The notes: generated from the letters alone by a model not told the origin. Numbered from the stretch's first letter, positions 8,624 to 17,267 are shown. The stretch: 64,000 nt of DNA from Citrobacter sp. MGH106 (GCF_001037495.1 NZ_KQ089822.1:186001-250000); one strand, 5' to 3'. A program made the numbers and translations.

Positions 8624-9052
8624 TTATAATTCAGAGAAGCAATTCAGTGCGCTTTGGGCTAATAACATATCCTGTTCAACAGTGCCGCCACTGACGCCGA
8701 CAGCACCGATTGTTTTTCCGTTTGATATGACAGGCAAGCCGCCGCCAAAAATAACTATTCGCTGTTGGTTGGTTAGCTGTAAACCATATAGAGAAGTACC
8801 AGGTTGTACCACATCAGTAATTTCGTGAGTACCTTGTCGCAGGCAGCAGGCGGTATACGCTTTATTGAGAGAAATGTCACAACTGGTGATAAACGCCTCG
8901 TCCATACGTTGCATCAGCAGCGTATTTCCGCCGTGATCAACAACAGAAAAGACCACCGGAACGTTGATTTCATGCGCTTTCGCCTCGACTGTGGCTGCCA
9001 TTTTCTTTGCTGCCGCCAGTGTGATGGTGGCGATGGGTTGGGTCTTATTCAC
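8624..9052 (-). CDS. orfY: GlcG/HbpS-like protein of the dha regulon (OrfY)
   Basis: Small GlcG/HbpS (DUF336) family protein of unproven role; relatives bind haem or corrinoid-type ligands and often sit in diol or glycerol dehydratase clusters. GTG at 9052 is chosen because GGAG lies 5 nt upstream and the resulting 142 residues match Klebsiella OrfY; an upstream TTG at 9067 lacks a ribosome site. Visible motifs: VVFSVVDHGGNTLLMQRMD and IVIFGGGLPVISNGKTIGAVGVSGG. First gene of the dhaT operon, transcribed divergently from dhaB. Confidence 0.9.
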   Translation of the reverse strand: MNKTQPIATITLAAAKKMAATVEAKAHEINVPVVFSVVDHGGNTLLMQRMDEAFITSCDISLNKAYTACCLRQGTHEITDVVQPGTSLYGLQLTNQQRIVIFGGGLPVISNGKTIGAVGVSGGTVEQDMLLAQSALNCFSEL

Positions 9053-9210
9053 ATTATCTCCTGACAAGATTGTAGGGCTGAGGTCGCGAAAAATATTGTG
9101 CGTCAGCTATTTTTTTTAGTGGGTTTTCTTTATTCTCGCGCTGCGTGTTATTAAGTCAATAGGGTGAGGTTTTCTAAAAAATTAAGTTTATTTACTGCTT
9201 TTGGCATTTG

Positions 9211-9224
9211 TTGATAATGATCAT
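9211..9224. promoter_or_regulatory. Putative FNR site between orfY and dhaB
   Basis: TTGATAATGATCAT matches the FNR consensus TTGAT-N4-ATCAA at 9 of 10 fixed positions. It lies 159 bp upstream of the orfY start and 222 bp upstream of dhaB, close to the paired putative DhaR sites. It would fit anaerobic control of glycerol fermentation; binding is inferred. The rest of the 393-bp gap (9053-9445) has no gene. Confidence 0.5.
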
Positions 9225-9264
9225 TTAACCCTGTCACAATTCGCTGTGAATATTTCAGATAGCC

Positions 9265-9310
9265 GTTTCAATGTGGAACGGAGAAGTTTAATTACGTACC
9301 AAATTGGAAC
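9265..9310. promoter_or_regulatory. Putative tandem DhaR operators between orfY and dhaB
   Basis: GTTTCAATGTGGAAC (9265-9279) and GTACCAAATTGGAAC (9296-9310) start 31 bp apart, the same spacing as the pairs at dhaK and dhaD. They may serve both the dhaB operon (136 bp downstream) and the orfY-dhaT operon on the other side. Confidence 0.55.
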
Positions 9311-9373
9311 GAAATTAATTTAATTTTTTTATTGGTCTGCTCATTTAAAGTTCGGCTATTGCTGATGAAAGGC

Positions 9374-9403
9374 GATTGCCGGGGATTTAATCCTCCGGCG
9401 ATC
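9374..9403 (+). other. Strong hairpin upstream of dhaB
   Basis: A near-perfect inverted repeat spans 9374-9403: GATTGCCGG pairs with CCGGCGATC and the inner GGATT with AATCC, with one G-U-type pair and one bulge. It ends 42 bp before the dhaB start. There is no T-run, so it is not an ordinary terminator. It may be an mRNA 5' stem-loop if transcription starts upstream of it. Confidence 0.45.
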
Positions 9404-9445
9404 TGGCCCAGCGTCTCTATTCTTTATCTTTTGAGTCTATAAATT

Positions 9446-11113
9446 ATGAGAAGATCAAAACGATTCGAAGCCCTTGCCCGGCGGCCTGTAAACCAGGATG
9501 GGCTTATTGGCGAATGGCCGGAAGAAGGGCTAATCGCCATGGAAAGCCCCTACGATCCGGCGTCGTCGGTGAAGGTGGAAAATGGTCGTATTGTTGAGCT
9601 GGACGGCAAGAGCCGCGCGCAGTTCGACATGATTGACCGTTTTATTGCCGACTATGCCATTAATGTCTCCCGGACAGAGCAAGCGATGCAGCTCGATGCG
9701 CTGGACATAGCCAGAATGCTGGTGGATATCCACGTCAGTCGGGAAGAGATTATTGCGATTACCACCGCAATCACCCCGGCGAAGGCGGTGGAAGTGATGG
9801 CGCAAATGAACGTGGTGGAGATGATGATGGCGCTGCAAAAAATGCGTGCCAGACGGACTCCCTCAAACCAGTGCCACGTCACCAACCTGAAAGATAATCC
9901 GGTCCAGATTGCCGCCGACGCTGCCGAGGCGGGGATCCGTGGCTTTTCCGAACAGGAAACGACAGTGGGTATCGCTCGCTATGCGCCGTTTAACGCACTG
10001 GCGCTACTGGTTGGCTCACAGTGTGGTCGCCCTGGCGTGCTTACGCAATGTTCTGTTGAAGAAGCCACGGAGTTGGAACTGGGGATGCGTGGATTCACCA
10101 GTTACGCCGAAACGGTATCGGTATACGGGACTGAGTCGGTGTTTACCGATGGCGATGATACCCCATGGTCAAAAGCCTTTCTCGCCTCGGCTTATGCTTC
10201 TCGCGGACTGAAAATGCGCTATACCTCCGGTACCGGATCTGAAGCGCTGATGGGTTATTCAGAAAGTAAATCAATGCTCTATCTCGAGTCGCGCTGCATT
10301 TTTATCACCAAGGGAGCGGGCGTTCAGGGGCTGCAAAACGGTGCGGTTAGTTGTATCGGGATGACCGGCGCGGTGCCGTCGGGGATCCGCGCGGTGCTGG
10401 CGGAAAACCTGATTGCCTCGATGCTCGACCTTGAAGTGGCATCAGCGAATGACCAGACCTTCTCGCACTCCGATATTCGTCGCACCGCGCGCACCTTGAT
10501 GCAGATGTTGCCCGGCACCGACTTTATCTTCTCCGGCTACAGCGCAGTACCGAACTACGACAATATGTTTGCCGGGTCGAACTTTGACGCCGAAGACTTC
10601 GATGATTACAACATTCTGCAGCGCGATCTGATGGTTGACGGTGGTCTGCGTCCGGTCACTGAAGAGGAAACCATCACCATCCGTAATAAAGCCGCCCGCG
10701 CCATTCAGGCGGTATTCCGCGAGCTGGGCCTGCCGCTGATTAGTGATGAGGAAGTTGAAGCCGCGACCTATGCCCACGGCAGCAAAGATATGCCTGCGCG
10801 CAATGTCGTGGAAGATCTGGCAGCGGTGGAAGAGATGATGAAGCGCAATATTACCGGGCTGGATATTGTTGGGGCATTAAGCGCCAGTGGCTTTGAAGAT
10901 ATCGCCAGCAATATTCTCAATATGTTGAGACAGCGTGTCACCGGCGATTACCTGCAAACATCTGCCATTCTTGACCGTCAGTTCGATGTGGTTAGCGCCG
11001 TCAACGATATCAATGATTATCAGGGGCCTGGCACCGGCTATCGCATTTCCGCTGAACGCTGGGCGGAAATTAAAAACATTGCGGGCGTGGTTCAGCCCAA
11101 CTCCATTGAATAA
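9446..11113 (+). CDS. dhaB: Glycerol dehydratase, large (alpha) subunit, coenzyme B12-dependent
   Basis: Converts glycerol to 3-hydroxypropionaldehyde by an adenosylcobalamin radical mechanism; the catalytic (beta/alpha)8 barrel subunit of the alpha2beta2gamma2 enzyme. 555 residues, the same length as C. freundii DhaB. The N-terminus MRRSKRFEALARRPVNQDG and internal GRPGVLTQCSVEEATELELGMRG and RYTSGTGSEALMGYSESKSM segments are family-typical. The ribosome-binding site before ATG 9446 is weak. It is the first gene of dhaB-dhaC-dhaE-dhaF, downstream of the putative DhaR pair and the 9374 hairpin. Confidence 0.97.
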   Translation: MRRSKRFEALARRPVNQDGLIGEWPEEGLIAMESPYDPASSVKVENGRIVELDGKSRAQFDMIDRFIADYAINVSRTEQAMQLDALDIARMLVDIHVSREEIIAITTAITPAKAVEVMAQMNVVEMMMALQKMRARRTPSNQCHVTNLKDNPVQIAADAAEAGIRGFSEQETTVGIARYAPFNALALLVGSQCGRPGVLTQCSVEEATELELGMRGFTSYAETVSVYGTESVFTDGDDTPWSKAFLASAYASRGLKMRYTSGTGSEALMGYSESKSMLYLESRCIFITKGAGVQGLQNGAVSCIGMTGAVPSGIRAVLAENLIASMLDLEVASANDQTFSHSDIRRTARTLMQMLPGTDFIFSGYSAVPNYDNMFAGSNFDAEDFDDYNILQRDLMVDGGLRPVTEEETITIRNKAARAIQAVFRELGLPLISDEEVEAATYAHGSKDMPARNVVEDLAAVEEMMKRNITGLDIVGALSASGFEDIASNILNMLRQRVTGDYLQTSAILDRQFDVVSAVNDINDYQGPGTGYRISAERWAEIKNIAGVVQPNSIE

Positions 11114-11125
11114 GGCGGTACTCCT

Positions 11126-11710
11126 GTGGAATGCACAACTGAACGTAAGCCAGTTTTCACATTGCAGGTCAGTGAAGGAGAGGCGGCAAAGGCAGACGAA
11201 CGCGCAGATGAGGTGGTGATTGGCGTTGGTCCGGCCTTTGATAAATACCAGCATAAAACCCTGATTGATATGCCGCACAAGGCGATCCTGAAAGAGCTGG
11301 TTGCCGGGATTGAAGAAGAGGGACTGCATGCGCGGGTGGTCAGGATCCTGCGTACCTCGGATGTTTCGTTTATGGCCTGGGATGCGGCGAACCTTAGCGG
11401 TTCCGGCATTGGTATTGGTATCCAGTCAAAAGGAACAACGGTTATTCATCAGCGCGATTTACTGCCGCTGAGCAACCTTGAGCTTTTTTCTCAGGCACCG
11501 CTACTGACGCTGGAAACCTACCGGCAGATCGGCAAGAACGCTGCGCGTTATGCGCGTAAAGAGTCACCCTCGCCTGTTCCGGTGGTGAATGATCAGATGG
11601 TGAGGCCGAAATTTATGGCTAAAGCCGCGCTGTTTCATATTAAAGAAACCAAACATGTGGTGCAGGACGCCTCTCCTGTCACGCTGCACGTTGCATTAGT
11701 AAGGGAATGA
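11126..11710 (+). CDS. dhaC: Glycerol dehydratase, medium (beta) subunit
   Basis: Medium subunit of B12-dependent glycerol dehydratase, forming part of the cobalamin-binding face. Starts at GTG 11126 ([13 protein letters not shown]), giving 194 residues as in C. freundii; GGCGG at 11114-11118 serves as ribosome site. The segment [17 protein letters not shown] and the Rossmann-like [20 protein letters not shown] are characteristic. Its stop overlaps an upstream in-frame ATG of dhaE, so the two are coupled. Confidence 0.96.
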   Translation: MECTTERKPVFTLQVSEGEAAKADERADEVVIGVGPAFDKYQHKTLIDMPHKAILKELVAGIEEEGLHARVVRILRTSDVSFMAWDAANLSGSGIGIGIQSKGTTVIHQRDLLPLSNLELFSQAPLLTLETYRQIGKNAARYARKESPSPVPVVNDQMVRPKFMAKAALFHIKETKHVVQDASPVTLHVALVRE

Positions 11711-11712
11711 CC

Positions 11713-12141
11713 ATGAGCGAAAACATCATGACCGCGCAGGATTATCCGTTAGCGACTCGTTGTCCGGAGAAAATCCTTACGCCTACCGGTAAACCGTTAA
11801 CTGACATCACCCTTGAGAATGTGTTGGCGGGGCGTGTGGGATCGCAGGATGTGCGTATTTCTCAGCAAACGCTGGAGTATCAGGCACAGATAGCTGAGCA
11901 AATGCAGCGTCACGCCGTTGCGCGCAATTTCCGTCGTGCGGCGGAACTGATTGCCATTCCGGATGCTCGTATTCTGGAAATTTACAACGCGCTACGCCCG
12001 TTTCGCTCTTCAATGACGGAATTACTGGCTATTGCTGATGAGCTTGAACACACCTGGCACGCTACGGTGAATGCCGGTTTTATCCGTGAGTCAGCAGAGG
12101 TGTATCAGCAGAGAAACAAGCTGCGGAAAGGCAGCCAATAA
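11713..12141 (+). CDS. dhaE: Glycerol dehydratase, small (gamma) subunit
   Basis: Small subunit of glycerol dehydratase. ATG 11713 is preferred over ATG 11707 because AAGGGA (11701-11706) gives a 6-nt spacing only to the former; this yields 142 residues, the family length. Recognisable segments are DYPLATRCPE, DVRISQQTLEYQAQIAE and the C-terminal LEHTWHATVNAGF. Ends 10 bp before dhaF. Confidence 0.95.
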   Translation: MSENIMTAQDYPLATRCPEKILTPTGKPLTDITLENVLAGRVGSQDVRISQQTLEYQAQIAEQMQRHAVARNFRRAAELIAIPDARILEIYNALRPFRSSMTELLAIADELEHTWHATVNAGFIRESAEVYQQRNKLRKGSQ

Positions 12142-12151
12142 CGGAGGCAGT

Positions 12152-13960
12152 ATGTCGTTAGTTGCGGGGATTGATATCGGCAACGCCACGACAGAAGTGG
12201 CGCTGGCACAGCGTGGCAGGTTTGTCGCCAGCGGGATTGTCGCCACGACGGGTATGAAAGGCACGCGGGACAACATCGCCGGGGTGATAGCCTCTTTGCA
12301 GCAGGCGCTGGATAAAACGCCATGGTCACTTAGCGATGTGGTGAAAGTTTGCATCAACGAGGCCGCACCAGTGATTGGCGATGTCGCGATGGAAACGATC
12401 ACTGAAACCATCATTACAGAATCGACAATGATTGGCCATAACCCACAAACTCCGGGTGGCGTTGGGGTAGGGATGGGTACCACTATCGCTCTGGAAAAGT
12501 TGGCTTTGTTAAACAAAGATCAGTTTGCGCAGGGCTGGATCCCGTTGGTTGGTGAAAAGATAGATTTTCTCGAGGCGGTCTGGTTGTTGAATGAGGCACT
12601 GGATCGTGGTGTTAACGTCGTGGCGGCGATCCTGAAAAAGGATGATGGCGTGCTGGTTAACAATCGCCTACACCGAACATTGCCGGTAGTCGATGAAGTG
12701 ACGCTGCTGGAAAAGGTACCGGAAGGTGTGCTGGCTGCGGTGGAAGTCGCTGCGGCAGGGCAGGTTGTTCGGGTGCTGTCGAATCCCTACGGCATCGCCA
12801 CCTTCTTTGCCCTGACGCCTGAGGAGACCCAGACGATCGTGCCGATCGCCAGGGCGCTGATTGGCAATCGTTCCGCCGTGGTGTTGAAAACGCCGCAGGG
12901 GGATGTACAGTCGCGAGTGATCCCGGCAGGAAAGATCTTTATCAGCGGAGAAAAGCGCAGTGGCGAAGCCGATGTGTCGCAAGGGGCACAGGCGATTATG
13001 CAGGCGATGAACGGATGTGCTCCTGTACGCGATATTCGTGGTGAGGCTGGTACGCACGCGGGCGGTATGCTTGAGCGCGTGCGTAAGGTGATGGCCTCGT
13101 TGAGCGGCCACGATATGAACACAGTACATATCCAGGATCTGTTGGCGGCAGATACCTTTATCCCCCGTAAAGTCCAGGGCGGTATCGCCGGGGAACATTC
13201 GATGGAGAATGCCGTTGGCATTGCGGCGATGGTGAAATCCGATCGGTTACAGATGCAGGCGATCGCCAGCGAACTGAGTACGCGACTGGGTACGTCCGTT
13301 GAAGTCGGCGGTGTGGAGGCCAATATGGCAGTGGCTGGGGCGTTGACCACCCCCGGATGTGCAGCACCACTGGCGATCCTTGATTTAGGCGCAGGATCTA
13401 CCGATGCCGCCATTATTAATGGTGATGGTGTCGTTAAGGCGGTGCATCTGGCAGGAGCAGGAAACATGGTCAGTTTACTGATTAAAACGGAGCTGGGGCT
13501 GAACGATCCTTTTCTGGCTGAGGAGATTAAGAAATACCCGCTGGCGAAAGTGGAGAGTCTGTTCAGTATTCGTCACGAGAATGGTGCAGTGGAGTTTTTT
13601 CGCGAGCCGCTAAGTCCCTCTGTTTTCGCCAAAGTGGTATATCTGAAAGATGGTGAACTTATCCCTATTGATAACCAGACGTCGCTGGAGAAAATCCGCC
13701 TGGTGCGTCGTCAGGCAAAGGATAAGGTCTTTGTGACTAATTGCCTGCGCGCGTTGCGCCAGGTCTCGCCCGGCGGCTCTATCCGCGATATTACCTTTGT
13801 GGTGCTGGTGGGGGGCTCATCGCTGGATTTTGAAATCCCACAAATGATCACCGAAGCGCTGTCGCATTACGGCGTCGTTGCCGGTCAGGGCAATATTCGT
13901 GGCACAGAAGGGCCGCGCAATGCGGTGGCAACCGGGCTGGTTTTAGCCGACGAAGCGTAA
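12152..13960 (+). CDS. dhaF: Glycerol dehydratase reactivase large subunit
   Basis: Large subunit of the ATP-dependent reactivating factor that exchanges inactive cobalamin on glycerol dehydratase. ATG 12152 follows GGAGG (12143-12147) and gives 602 residues. The actin/Hsp70-like phosphate motif GIDIGNATTEVAL is at the N-terminus, a second phosphate motif LAILDLGAGSTDAAII lies near residue 415, and the adenosine-site GGSSLDFEIP is near the C-terminus, as in DdrA/PduG. The small subunit DhaG is encoded in the divergent operon. Confidence 0.96.
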   Translation: MSLVAGIDIGNATTEVALAQRGRFVASGIVATTGMKGTRDNIAGVIASLQQALDKTPWSLSDVVKVCINEAAPVIGDVAMETITETIITESTMIGHNPQTPGGVGVGMGTTIALEKLALLNKDQFAQGWIPLVGEKIDFLEAVWLLNEALDRGVNVVAAILKKDDGVLVNNRLHRTLPVVDEVTLLEKVPEGVLAAVEVAAAGQVVRVLSNPYGIATFFALTPEETQTIVPIARALIGNRSAVVLKTPQGDVQSRVIPAGKIFISGEKRSGEADVSQGAQAIMQAMNGCAPVRDIRGEAGTHAGGMLERVRKVMASLSGHDMNTVHIQDLLAADTFIPRKVQGGIAGEHSMENAVGIAAMVKSDRLQMQAIASELSTRLGTSVEVGGVEANMAVAGALTTPGCAAPLAILDLGAGSTDAAIINGDGVVKAVHLAGAGNMVSLLIKTELGLNDPFLAEEIKKYPLAKVESLFSIRHENGAVEFFREPLSPSVFAKVVYLKDGELIPIDNQTSLEKIRLVRRQAKDKVFVTNCLRALRQVSPGGSIRDITFVVLVGGSSLDFEIPQMITEALSHYGVVAGQGNIRGTEGPRNAVATGLVLADEA

Positions 13961-14100
13961 CAATAGTGCAGAAAATCGCCACCGCAAGCGTTTGGCTGAG
14001 GCATGAATCAAATAAAGGTAACGTTCTCTTTGATATCCCGGTTGACTTGGGTTCATATTATAAATGTGTTTATTACGCGGTTAATTTTAAGGATAAGAGC

Positions 14101-14400
14101 ATGCCAACAGCAATTGAGAAAGCATTGGATTTTATTGGTGGTATGAACACATCGGCGTCAGTACCACATTCAATGGATGAAAGTACGGCCAAGGGAATTT
14201 TAAAATATTTGAATGAGTTAGGTGTGCCAGCTAGCGCAGCCGATATTATGGCTCGCGGTGAACAAGAGGGATGGAATCCAGAGTTCACGAAAAAAGTGGC
14301 CGGATGGGCAGAAAAAATTGCCTCCGGTAATCGTATCCTCATTAAGAATCCTGAGTTTTTTACAGCCTACATGCAGGAACAGCTCCAGGCGTTAGTGTGA
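14101..14400 (+). CDS. DUF1889 family protein, YoaC-like
   Basis: 99-residue soluble-looking protein with no signal or membrane segment. The N-terminus is MPTAIEKALDFIGG, and the core GWNPEFTKKVAGWAEKI and C-terminal IKNPEFFTAYMQEQLQALV resemble my memory of E. coli YoaC (DUF1889), whose function is unknown. ATG 14101 follows AAGGA (14091-14095); in-frame upstream codons lack such a site. It lies 140 bp after dhaF on the same strand, so it may be cotranscribed or have its own promoter. In E. coli yoaC is elsewhere, so this may be an accessory copy. Confidence 0.75.
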   Translation: MPTAIEKALDFIGGMNTSASVPHSMDESTAKGILKYLNELGVPASAADIMARGEQEGWNPEFTKKVAGWAEKIASGNRILIKNPEFFTAYMQEQLQALV

Positions 14401-14417
14401 GCTGATCGTTTGAATTA

Positions 14418-14457
14418 GACGCTAACCGGACGTTTCCACTTTCAGAGTGGTGGCGTC
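14418..14457 (+). terminator. Compound hairpin after the yoaC-like gene
   Basis: CCACT (14436-14440) and AGTGG (14446-14450) form an inner stem, and GACGC (14418-14422) and GCGTC (14453-14457) an outer one with an asymmetric internal loop. It starts 18 bp after the stop codon. No T-run follows. It may mark the operon end. The remaining 14458-14627 shows no gene or recognisable repeat. Confidence 0.3.
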
Positions 14458-14630
14458 CAAAAGCGTTATCAACATGCTGGTGAGTACGGATTATCACTGT
14501 ACTGCTCAGGACTCCATCGACATCCCCCAGTTTTTTCCGATCGTCATTACCTGTTCAGGTATACAAATTTCAGTTTCGTTATTGATTAGCCTCCTCTGGG
14601 GACCTGCCTAAATAATCAGAGAGCACACAA

Positions 14631-14664
14631 AACAAAAAGGACCTGCGATTGCTCGCAAGTCCTT
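14631..14664 (-). terminator. Rho-independent terminator of ileX
   Basis: Read on the minus strand, AAGGAC pairs with GTCCTT and TGCGA with TCGCA (stem 14664-14637), followed by a T-rich run toward 14631. It starts 7 bp beyond the tRNA CCA end. Confidence 0.85.
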
Positions 14665-14670
14665 GAAATT

Positions 14671-14746
14671 TGGTGGCCCCTGCTGGACTTGAACCAGCGA
14701 CCAAGCGATTATGAGTCGCCTGCTCTAACCACTGAGCTAAGGGGCC
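14671..14746 (-). tRNA. ileX: tRNA-Ile2, anticodon CAT (lysidine-modified)
   Basis: 76 nt on the minus strand, from GGCCCC at 14746 to the encoded CCA at 14671-14673. The acceptor stem GGCCCCT/AGGGGCC, the D-loop segment AGCTCAGTGGTTAGAGCA, the CAT anticodon in GACTCATAATC and the T-arm GGTTCAAGTCC are all visible. The sequence matches remembered E. coli ileX, whose CAU anticodon is modified to lysidine to read AUA. Its 3' end faces the accessory dha region, a usual integration side, though no duplicated tRNA end is seen in this window. Confidence 0.95.
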
Positions 14747-14756
14747 GTGGCGGTGG

Positions 14757-14785
14757 ATTATAAAGTAACTCTGTGCTGCAATCCA
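14757..14785 (-). promoter_or_regulatory. Promoter of ileX
   Basis: On the minus strand a perfect -10 TATAAT (14762-14757) lies about 10 bp before the tRNA 5' end. A weak -35 TGGATT (14785-14780) is 17 bp upstream of it. Confidence 0.65.
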
Positions 14786-14870
14786 GCCATAAGCGTACGG
14801 ATGCTGTTTTTATAAACAATGTATTTTCAGTCCGTTATACTTGTCCATTGATGTATTGCTGGGAGTGATT

Positions 14871-15377
14871 ATGGTTAAGGACATACTGGCGCCGGGGCTG
14901 CGAGTGATTTTTTGCGGCATCAATCCGGGGCTATCTTCGGCGGGGACAGGGTTTCCATTTGCACATCCTGCAAACCGCTTCTGGAAAGTCATCCATCAGG
15001 CGGGATTTACCGATCGCCAGCTAAAGCCGGAAGAGGCGGAACATTTGCTGGATTTCCGCTGTGGTGTTACCAAATTTGTCGACAGACCGACGGTACAGGC
15101 CAATGAAGTGAAGCTACAGGAAATGCGTAGCGGTGGCCGTAAACTCATTGAGAAAATTGAAGACTATCAGCCTTCGGCGTTAGCTATTCTGGGTAAACAG
15201 GCGTTTGAACAAGGTTTCAGCCAGCGTGGAGCGCAGTGGGGAAAACAGACGTTCACGATTGGTGGTACGCAGATCTGGGTGTTGCCAAACCCCAGCGGGT
15301 TGAGCCGGATTTCGCTGGAAAAGCTGGTGCAAGCGTATCGGGAATTAGATGACGCCCTGGTTGTTCGCGGGCTGTAA
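14871..15377 (+). CDS. mug: G/U mismatch-specific DNA glycosylase
   Basis: Removes uracil from G:U mismatches and ethenocytosine from DNA in base excision repair. From ATG 14871, with GGGAG at 14861-14865, it has 168 residues like E. coli Mug; an upstream in-frame codon at 14841 lacks such a site. Family motifs visible are [20 protein letters not shown] (N-terminal catalytic region with Asn18) and LPNPSGLSR near the C-terminus. It is convergent with rpoD across a shared terminator. Confidence 0.97.
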   Translation: MVKDILAPGLRVIFCGINPGLSSAGTGFPFAHPANRFWKVIHQAGFTDRQLKPEEAEHLLDFRCGVTKFVDRPTVQANEVKLQEMRSGGRKLIEKIEDYQPSALAILGKQAFEQGFSQRGAQWGKQTFTIGGTQIWVLPNPSGLSRISLEKLVQAYRELDDALVVRGL

Positions 15378-15383
15378 AGAAAA

Positions 15384-15403
15384 ACGCCACCTTGCGGTGG
15401 CGT
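15384..15403. terminator. Bidirectional terminator between mug and rpoD
   Basis: ACGCCACC (15384-15391) pairs perfectly with GGTGGCGT (15396-15403) around a TTGC tetraloop. AAAA precedes and TTTGT follows, so it can serve both mug and the rpsU-dnaG-rpoD operon. Confidence 0.85.
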
Positions 15404-15422
15404 TTGTGCTTATACGGCCAGA

Positions 15423-17267
15423 TTAATCGTCGAGGAAGCTACGCAGCACTTCAGAACGGCTCGGGTGGCGCAGTTTACGCAGCGCCTTCGCTTCGATCTG
15501 ACGGATACGTTCGCGGGTAACGTCGAACTGTTTACCCACTTCTTCCAGCGTGTGGTCGGTGTTCATATCGATACCGAAACGCATACGCAGAACTTTCGCT
15601 TCACGAGCGGTCAGGCCAGCCAGAACGTCGTGCGTAGCGGCACGCAGGCTCTCAGTAGTGGCAGAGTCCAGCGGCAGCTCGAGGGTGGTATCCTCGATGA
15701 AATCACCCAGATGCGAATCTTCGTCGTCGCCAATTGGCGTTTCCATGGAGATAGGCTCTTTGGCAATCTTCAGCACTTTGCGGATCTTATCTTCCGGCAT
15801 CAGCATACGTTCAGCCAGTTCTTCCGGCGTCGGCTCGCGACCCATCTCTTGCAGCATCTGGCGGGAGATACGGTTGAGCTTGTTGATAGTCTCAATCATA
15901 TGTACCGGGATACGGATGGTACGTGCCTGATCCGCGATAGAACGGGTGATCGCCTGACGGATCCACCAGGTTGCATAGGTGGAGAACTTGTAACCACGAC
16001 GGTATTCAAACTTATCTACCGCTTTCATCAGACCGATGTTGCCTTCCTGAATCAGATCCAGGAACTGCAGACCACGGTTGGTGTATTTTTTGGCGATAGA
16101 GATAACCAGACGCAAGTTTGCTTCAACCATCTCTTTTTTCGCACGGCGGGCTTTCGCTTCACCGATTGACATACGACGGTTGATATCTTTGACCTGCTCA
16201 ATGGTCAGTCCGGTTTCTTCTTCGATCTGCTGCAGTTTCTGCAGGCCGCGGTGAACATCATCTGCAACGTCGTGCAGTTTTTCAGACCACGGCTTGTTCA
16301 TTGCGATTGCTGCGTTGAACCAGGTTTCGCTGGTTTCGTTGCCGGTGAACAGAGTAATGAAGTTTTTCTTCGGCATTTTGCACTGCTCAACGCAGAGCTT
16401 CATGATCAGACGTTCCTGAGTACGCACACGGTCCATCATGACGCGCATGCTGTTTACCAGGTAGTCGAACTGCTTCGGCACCAGGCGGAATTGTTTGAAC
16501 ACTTCAGACAGCTTCTGAATTTCTTCCTGCGCGGCTGCATGGCTGCGGCCTTTCGCTTTGATAGTGTCACGGGTGATTTCGTACTGAGTACGCAGCTCAC
16601 CGAATTTCTCACGCGCTAATTCAGGATCGATGCTGTTGTCGTCATCGCTGCTGTCGTCGTCTTCTTCTTCATCTTCGTCTTCGTCGTCATCCATCTCTTC
16701 CTGAGAGAGTTCAGAGCCAACGTGCGTCGCTGTTGGTGCCAGGTCTTCTTCCGCGTTCGGATCAACAAAGCCGGTGATCAGATCGGAAAGACGCGCTTCT
16801 TCAGCTTCAACGCGATCGTATTGTTCAAGCAGGTAGGTGATGGCTTCCGGGTATTCGGCAACGGAGCATTGAACCTGGTTAATCCCGTCTTCAATACGTT
16901 TAGCGATGTCGATTTCGCCTTCACGGGTTAACAGCTCAACGGTACCCATTTCACGCATATACATGCGTACCGGGTCAGTTGTACGGCCGATTTCGGACTC
17001 AACGCTGGACAGAACCTGGGCAGCCGCTTCTTCCGCGTCTTCATCGGTGCTGTTGGAGGTTTCGGCAAGCAGCAGATCATCGGCATCCGGTGCTTCTTCC
17101 ATCACCTGAATACCCATGTCATTGATCATTTGGATGATGTCTTCGATTTGATCTGAATCGACGATATCTTCCGGCAGATGGTCATTGACCTCGGCATAGG
17201 TCAGATAGCCTTGCTCCTTACCACGTTGGACAAGAAGCTTCAGCTGTGACTGCGGGTTTTGCTCCAT
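15423..17267 (-). CDS. rpoD: RNA polymerase sigma-70 factor
   Basis: Housekeeping sigma factor directing RNA polymerase to most promoters. Start at ATG 17267 ([13 protein letters not shown]) gives 614 residues, one more than E. coli RpoD. Region 1.1 is followed by the non-conserved region with an acidic run (about 190-215). The region 2 core has [17 protein letters not shown]; region 4 has the helix-turn-helix [20 protein letters not shown] for -35 recognition. Last gene of the rpsU-dnaG-rpoD operon; 272 bp separate it from dnaG and hold a dispersed repeat. Confidence 0.98.
   Translation of the reverse strand: MEQNPQSQLKLLVQRGKEQGYLTYAEVNDHLPEDIVDSDQIEDIIQMINDMGIQVMEEAPDADDLLLAETSNSTDEDAEEAAAQVLSSVESEIGRTTDPVRMYMREMGTVELLTREGEIDIAKRIEDGINQVQCSVAEYPEAITYLLEQYDRVEAEEARLSDLITGFVDPNAEEDLAPTATHVGSELSQEEMDDDEDEDEEEDDDSSDDDNSIDPELAREKFGELRTQYEITRDTIKAKGRSHAAAQEEIQKLSEVFKQFRLVPKQFDYLVNSMRVMMDRVRTQERLIMKLCVEQCKMPKKNFITLFTGNETSETWFNAAIAMNKPWSEKLHDVADDVHRGLQKLQQIEEETGLTIEQVKDINRRMSIGEAKARRAKKEMVEANLRLVISIAKKYTNRGLQFLDLIQEGNIGLMKAVDKFEYRRGYKFSTYATWWIRQAITRSIADQARTIRIPVHMIETINKLNRISRQMLQEMGREPTPEELAERMLMPEDKIRKVLKIAKEPISMETPIGDDEDSHLGDFIEDTTLELPLDSATTESLRAATHDVLAGLTAREAKVLRMRFGIDMNTDHTLEEVGKQFDVTRERIRQIEAKALRKLRHPSRSEVLRSFLDD

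Noticed and set aside
9230-9260. CRP site around TCACAATTCGCTGTGA
   Set aside because: The half-sites are in inverted order (TCACA before TGTGA) relative to the CRP consensus.
9311-9445. Sigma-54 (-24/-12) promoter for dhaB
   Set aside because: No GG-N10-GC element with the expected context was found, and DhaR lacks GAFTGA.
9311-9445. Cobalamin riboswitch upstream of dhaB
   Set aside because: The leader is too short and lacks the conserved B12-box; only a simple hairpin is present.
15465-16619. Long open frames antisense to rpoD
   Set aside because: They lie entirely within the conserved rpoD coding region and look like shadows of it.
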